From Cellvibrionales bacterium (GTDB taxonomy: Bacteria > Pseudomonadota > Gammaproteobacteria > Pseudomonadales > UBA7434), in the NCBI GenBank assembly GCA_018668095.1, contig JABIQF010000098.1:1-26805 (forward strand): a DNA stretch of 26,805 bases. The letters are read 5' to 3'. Of the stretch, positions 24,138 to 26,805 are shown piece after piece (positions within the stretch are counted from its first letter, which is position 1; each line of letters opens with the position of its first letter). The notes beneath the pieces are model-generated. The model saw only the letters and a program-made list of their open reading frames with translations, searched no databases and was not told the origin of the DNA. The translations under genes and the position numbers were made by a program.

Positions 24138-25352
24138 ATGCAAGCCAACACATTTAAAAAACTCCCCGTCACAGTGCTCTCAGGATTTCTTGGCGCGGGT
24201 AAAACAACGGTTTTAAGCCACATTCTTAACAACCGAGAAGGTAAAAAAGTCGCCGTTATCGTCAATGATATGAGCGAAATCAACATTGATTCGGCCATTG
24301 TCCAGAATGAAGTCTCTTTAAATCGCAGTGAAGAGAAGCTTGTAGAAATGAGTAATGGCTGCATTTGCTGTACTTTGCGAGAAGATTTATTAGAAGAAGT
24401 GACCAAACTCGCCAAAGATGGACGCTTTGATTACCTCGTTATTGAATCGACCGGCATATCGGAGCCTCTGCCTGTGGCAGAAACCTTTACTTTCGCCGAT
24501 GAAGACGGCATTTCGCTTTCTGATGTAGCAAAACTCGACACTATGGTGACAGTGGTAGATGCGCTGAATTTTCTGAAAGATTATGACGAGGCTAAATATC
24601 TACAAGATGCCGGTGAATCACTGGGCGAGGAAGATGAACGCAGTGTCGCAGATTTACTGGTCGATCAGGTAGAATTCGCCGATGTTATCCTTGTCAGCAA
24701 AACCGATTTGGCTGACAGCGCTGATATAGCGCGCCTGACAGCTATTCTTAAAACTCTCAATACTCATGCTGAAATCATCCCTATTACGCAGGGCAATGTC
24801 GATATCGACGCCGTACTGAACACAGACTCATTTAATTTTGAGCGCGCACAGCAAGCGCCTGGCTGGCTTAAAGAGATGCGTGGCGAGCATGTGCCCGAAA
24901 CAGAAGAGTATGGTATCGGCAGCTTTAGCTACCTTGTACGCCGGCCTTTTCATCCTGAAAAGTTTTACCAATTTCTGCATAGCACTCAAGAATATGGCAA
25001 GTTAATCCGCTCCAAGGGCTATTTTTGGCTGGCTACACGCCCTGAATTTGCCGGCCAATGGAGTCAAGCTGGCGGCATGGCACGTTATGGTTTCGCGGGT
25101 ATGTTTTGGAAAGCCATAGCGAAAGAAAAATGGCCTACCGATGAAGAGTATCTCGCCTCAATTAAAGAACAATGGGTTGAGCCCTTTGGCGACATGCGCC
25201 AGGAATTAGTCTTTATTGGTCAGGGTTTAGATAAAGCAAAGATAACATCTGTGCTTGATGATTGCTTATTAAACGAAGACGAAGTTTTGAAAGGTAAAGC
25301 CTATTGGGCAACACTCAGTGACCCCTTTCCTGAATGGGAGCAAGGCGCATGA
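24138..25352 (+). CDS. zigA: ZigA-like zinc metallochaperone GTPase (COG0523/CobW family)
   Basis: A 404-residue G3E-family GTPase thought to deliver zinc to client proteins under zinc limitation. It has the P-loop GFLGAGKTT (16-24), the metal-binding CxCC motif in GCICCTLRE (C75, C77, C78), ESTGISEP (103-110) as the switch II/Walker B region, the SKTD nucleotide-specificity motif, and a CobW C-terminal domain. The subfamily call (ZigA/YciC type rather than CobW or YjiA) rests on length, the upstream Zur-type box and the DUF1826 neighbour. The stop overlaps the next ATG (ATGA), indicating an operon. Confidence 0.88.
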   Translation: MQANTFKKLPVTVLSGFLGAGKTTVLSHILNNREGKKVAVIVNDMSEINIDSAIVQNEVSLNRSEEKLVEMSNGCICCTLREDLLEEVTKLAKDGRFDYLVIESTGISEPLPVAETFTFADEDGISLSDVAKLDTMVTVVDALNFLKDYDEAKYLQDAGESLGEEDERSVADLLVDQVEFADVILVSKTDLADSADIARLTAILKTLNTHAEIIPITQGNVDIDAVLNTDSFNFERAQQAPGWLKEMRGEHVPETEEYGIGSFSYLVRRPFHPEKFYQFLHSTQEYGKLIRSKGYFWLATRPEFAGQWSQAGGMARYGFAGMFWKAIAKEKWPTDEEYLASIKEQWVEPFGDMRQELVFIGQGLDKAKITSVLDDCLLNEDEVLKGKAYWATLSDPFPEWEQGA

Positions 25353-26038
25353 TTTCCATAAACCCTATTCAGGCAATCAAGGATAATCCTCTCGCAGCGA
25401 TGCCTATAAAGTTTCGGCGCGCCACACAAAGCGAAGCGCCTTCGGTACTAACCGATATTTACGAAGAAGACAGCAATATTAGTATTTGGCAGCGCGAATT
25501 ATCGGCCGAACTCAAAGCAGCCGTTAAAGACTTTTTAACATCGAATCAGAAATTTCAAACGTCCATGACAGTAACGCCAGAAAGTGCGCTCTCCAGTGTT
25601 CGCCAAGCTTTAGGCACTCAAAGCTCACCGCTATTGAGTGAAAATATTGCCGAACTCGTGGATATGTTTTGCTTTTTGTTTGGCCTTAAACGAGCCGGTT
25701 TACGTTTAAGTATTCTCGACCGAGCCATGTGCCCGAAATTCCATGTTGATAAAGTGCCTTGTCGTTTAATTACGACCTATGAAGGCATTGCAACAGAATG
25801 GCTGCATCATCAAGACGTTAACCGAGAAAAATTAGGTGCCGGAAGCAAAGGCTTGGCAGATGATCAGTCCGGCCTTTTTGAAAATAGCGACGACATCCAG
25901 CAACTGAATTGCGGAGACGTTGCACTATTGAAAGGGGAGCGCTGGGAAGGCAACGAAAATGCAGGGTTAGTTCATCGCTCGCCAGTATTACTATCAGGAG
26001 AGCGTCGCTTGATATTAACCTTGGACTTTAGCAGCTAA
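25349..26038 (+). CDS. DUF1826 protein of the Zur regulon
   Basis: A 229-residue protein starting at the ATG that overlaps the ZigA-like stop by four bases; an earlier ATG at 25334 lies inside the upstream gene and is less likely. It contains the DUF1826 core [16 protein letters not shown] (about 134-149) followed by IATEWLHH, and further downstream a conserved [13 protein letters not shown] and a VHRSP segment. The pattern of conserved His, Asp and Cys suggests a metal-binding or 2-oxoglutarate-oxygenase-like fold, but the biochemical function is unknown. Genes of this family repeatedly occur beside zigA-type GTPases, so a role in zinc limitation is likely. Confidence 0.82.
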   Translation: MISINPIQAIKDNPLAAMPIKFRRATQSEAPSVLTDIYEEDSNISIWQRELSAELKAAVKDFLTSNQKFQTSMTVTPESALSSVRQALGTQSSPLLSENIAELVDMFCFLFGLKRAGLRLSILDRAMCPKFHVDKVPCRLITTYEGIATEWLHHQDVNREKLGAGSKGLADDQSGLFENSDDIQQLNCGDVALLKGERWEGNENAGLVHRSPVLLSGERRLILTLDFSS

Positions 26039-26041
26039 GCT

Positions 26042-26062
26042 TGGCTATTGATTGTATAGCCA
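26042..26062. repeat. Inverted repeat between convergent genes
   Basis: TGGCTAT and ATAGCCA (26042-26048 and 26056-26062) form a 7-bp stem with a 7-nt loop between the convergent DUF1826 and propeller genes. No T tract follows on either strand, so its role in termination is uncertain. Confidence 0.45.
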
Positions 26063-26097
26063 GGAAATTATGTGCACAGAAAATAACTAACAATACG

Positions 26098-26805
26098 TTA
26101 TAGCGGCCCGTTTTGTATTTCCGGTAATGTCCACAGAGCCGACCACACCGCAGTACCATTAACGTAATACACCGCATCGTCATCAATTACAGATCGATGG
26201 CGACTCGCTTCCCAACCTTCACGGTCGACTACAATTTGACCAATAGGCTGAATAGATGCCATTTGAGGCAAGTTTTTATCCTCTAGCTCAAACATATACA
26301 GCCTATCTTCTTGGCGGTAGCCAGTATCTTCGCTAGAAAAGCTTAAAGCAGCAGGCACCAAGAAACGATCTGTAAACTCACTGAACACCTGATACGTAAA
26401 CGCATGGCGATTGTATCGGGCCTCTGAATAACTGGATTGCGCACCTTCACTCTTACCCAGGCTAATTGAGCCCAAGGAATATGGCACACCCGCAACATTA
26501 AACAGCTCCAGCTTCACCAAGCCATCCTCATCTTGCCCCAAACCCATTAATAGCTCGTTATTTACAGGATGAAGGAAATCAGAAAATCCTGTCACCGTTA
26601 ATTCACCTGCAATCAACGGATCAACCGGATTAGACAGGTCTAATACATAAAGCGGATCGATTCGCTCAAAAGTCACTAGGTAGAGCTTATCGCCAAAAAA
26701 CCTCACGCCATAAAGCTCTTCATTAGGCTTGCCGATAGCTTCTGGATGCTCCTCATTAGGCAACGTAGCGACTAAATCGAGCGACAAGCTGTCAGTATTA
26801 AGCTC
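26098..26805 (-). CDS. Beta-propeller domain protein, C-terminal part (right edge)
   Basis: The frame is open to the right edge of the window, so only the last 235 or so residues are seen; a TTG at 26787 is not a credible start. The sequence shows propeller-blade repeats such as LYGVRFFGDKLYLVTFERID-PLYVLDLSNP, ending with HRSVIDDDAVYYVNGTAVWS. It resembles secreted proteins with a C-terminal beta-propeller (Beta_propel family) found in marine bacteria and archaea. A signal peptide would be beyond the edge. Function is unknown; it is convergent with the zinc operon. Confidence 0.75.
   Translation of the reverse strand, partial: ELNTDSLSLDLVATLPNEEHPEAIGKPNEELYGVRFFGDKLYLVTFERIDPLYVLDLSNPVDPLIAGELTVTGFSDFLHPVNNELLMGLGQDEDGLVKLELFNVAGVPYSLGSISLGKSEGAQSSYSEARYNRHAFTYQVFSEFTDRFLVPAALSFSSEDTGYRQEDRLYMFELEDKNLPQMASIQPIGQIVVDREGWEASRHRSVIDDDAVYYVNGTAVWSALWTLPEIQNGPL

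Overview
The window looks like a chromosomal segment of a low-GC (roughly 40%), probably marine gammaproteobacterium related to the Pseudomonadales/Oceanospirillales/Cellvibrionales. This is inferred from gene order and protein similarity recalled from memory; no search was run. Two conserved blocks dominate. The left block, on the + strand, is dksA - gluQ - cbrB-like regulator - pcnB - folK - deoxynucleoside kinase - panB - panC - acs. It follows the Pseudomonas order dksA-gluQ-cbrA-cbrB-pcnB-folK-panB-panC-(pgi)-acs, except that the sensor kinase gene cbrA is absent and a deoxynucleoside kinase gene is inserted. The right block, on the - strand, is the classical rimP-nusA-infB-rbfA-truB-rpsO-pnp translation/RNA-decay operon.

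Layout. Bases 1-1918 hold a possible membrane-protein tail at the edge, then cysE and an M15 (VanY-like) peptidase on the - strand. Bases 2057-2487 hold a small Rieske protein with a consensus FNR/Anr-type box upstream. Bases 2811-13145 are the + strand metabolic/regulatory block. Bases 13146-14743 hold an odd skewed intergenic stretch, a perfect hairpin, an orphan ParA-like ATPase and an AT-rich gap. Bases 14744-23459 are the rimP-to-pnp operon, preceded by a roughly 400-nt leader with a strong promoter, a large nested hairpin and two tandem terminators. Bases 24087-26038 hold a Zur-type operator followed by a ZigA/COG0523 GTPase and a DUF1826 protein. The right edge holds the C-terminal part of a beta-propeller-domain protein.

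Most exciting system. The 641-nt gap between the cbrB-like gene and pcnB has the architecture of the Pseudomonas CbrB-CrcZ catabolite-repression circuit. It contains an array of GTTAC/GTAAC enhancer-like motifs (6050-6196), a near-perfect sigma-54 promoter (6271-6286), then a short A-rich transcript (about 6297-6401) with overlapping AAYAAYAA (Hfq/Crc-type) motifs ending in a 9-bp GC-rich hairpin. The adjacent regulator keeps its sigma-54-activator core, but its receiver domain has lost the conserved Lys and one acidic-pocket residue, and there is no adjacent kinase. I propose a CrcZ-like RNA sponge driven by an orphan, possibly phosphorylation-independent CbrB.

Other regulatory RNA signals include an rpsO leader that folds as an H-type pseudoknot touching the Shine-Dalgarno sequence (S15 autoregulation) and the structured, terminator-containing leader of the rimP operon.
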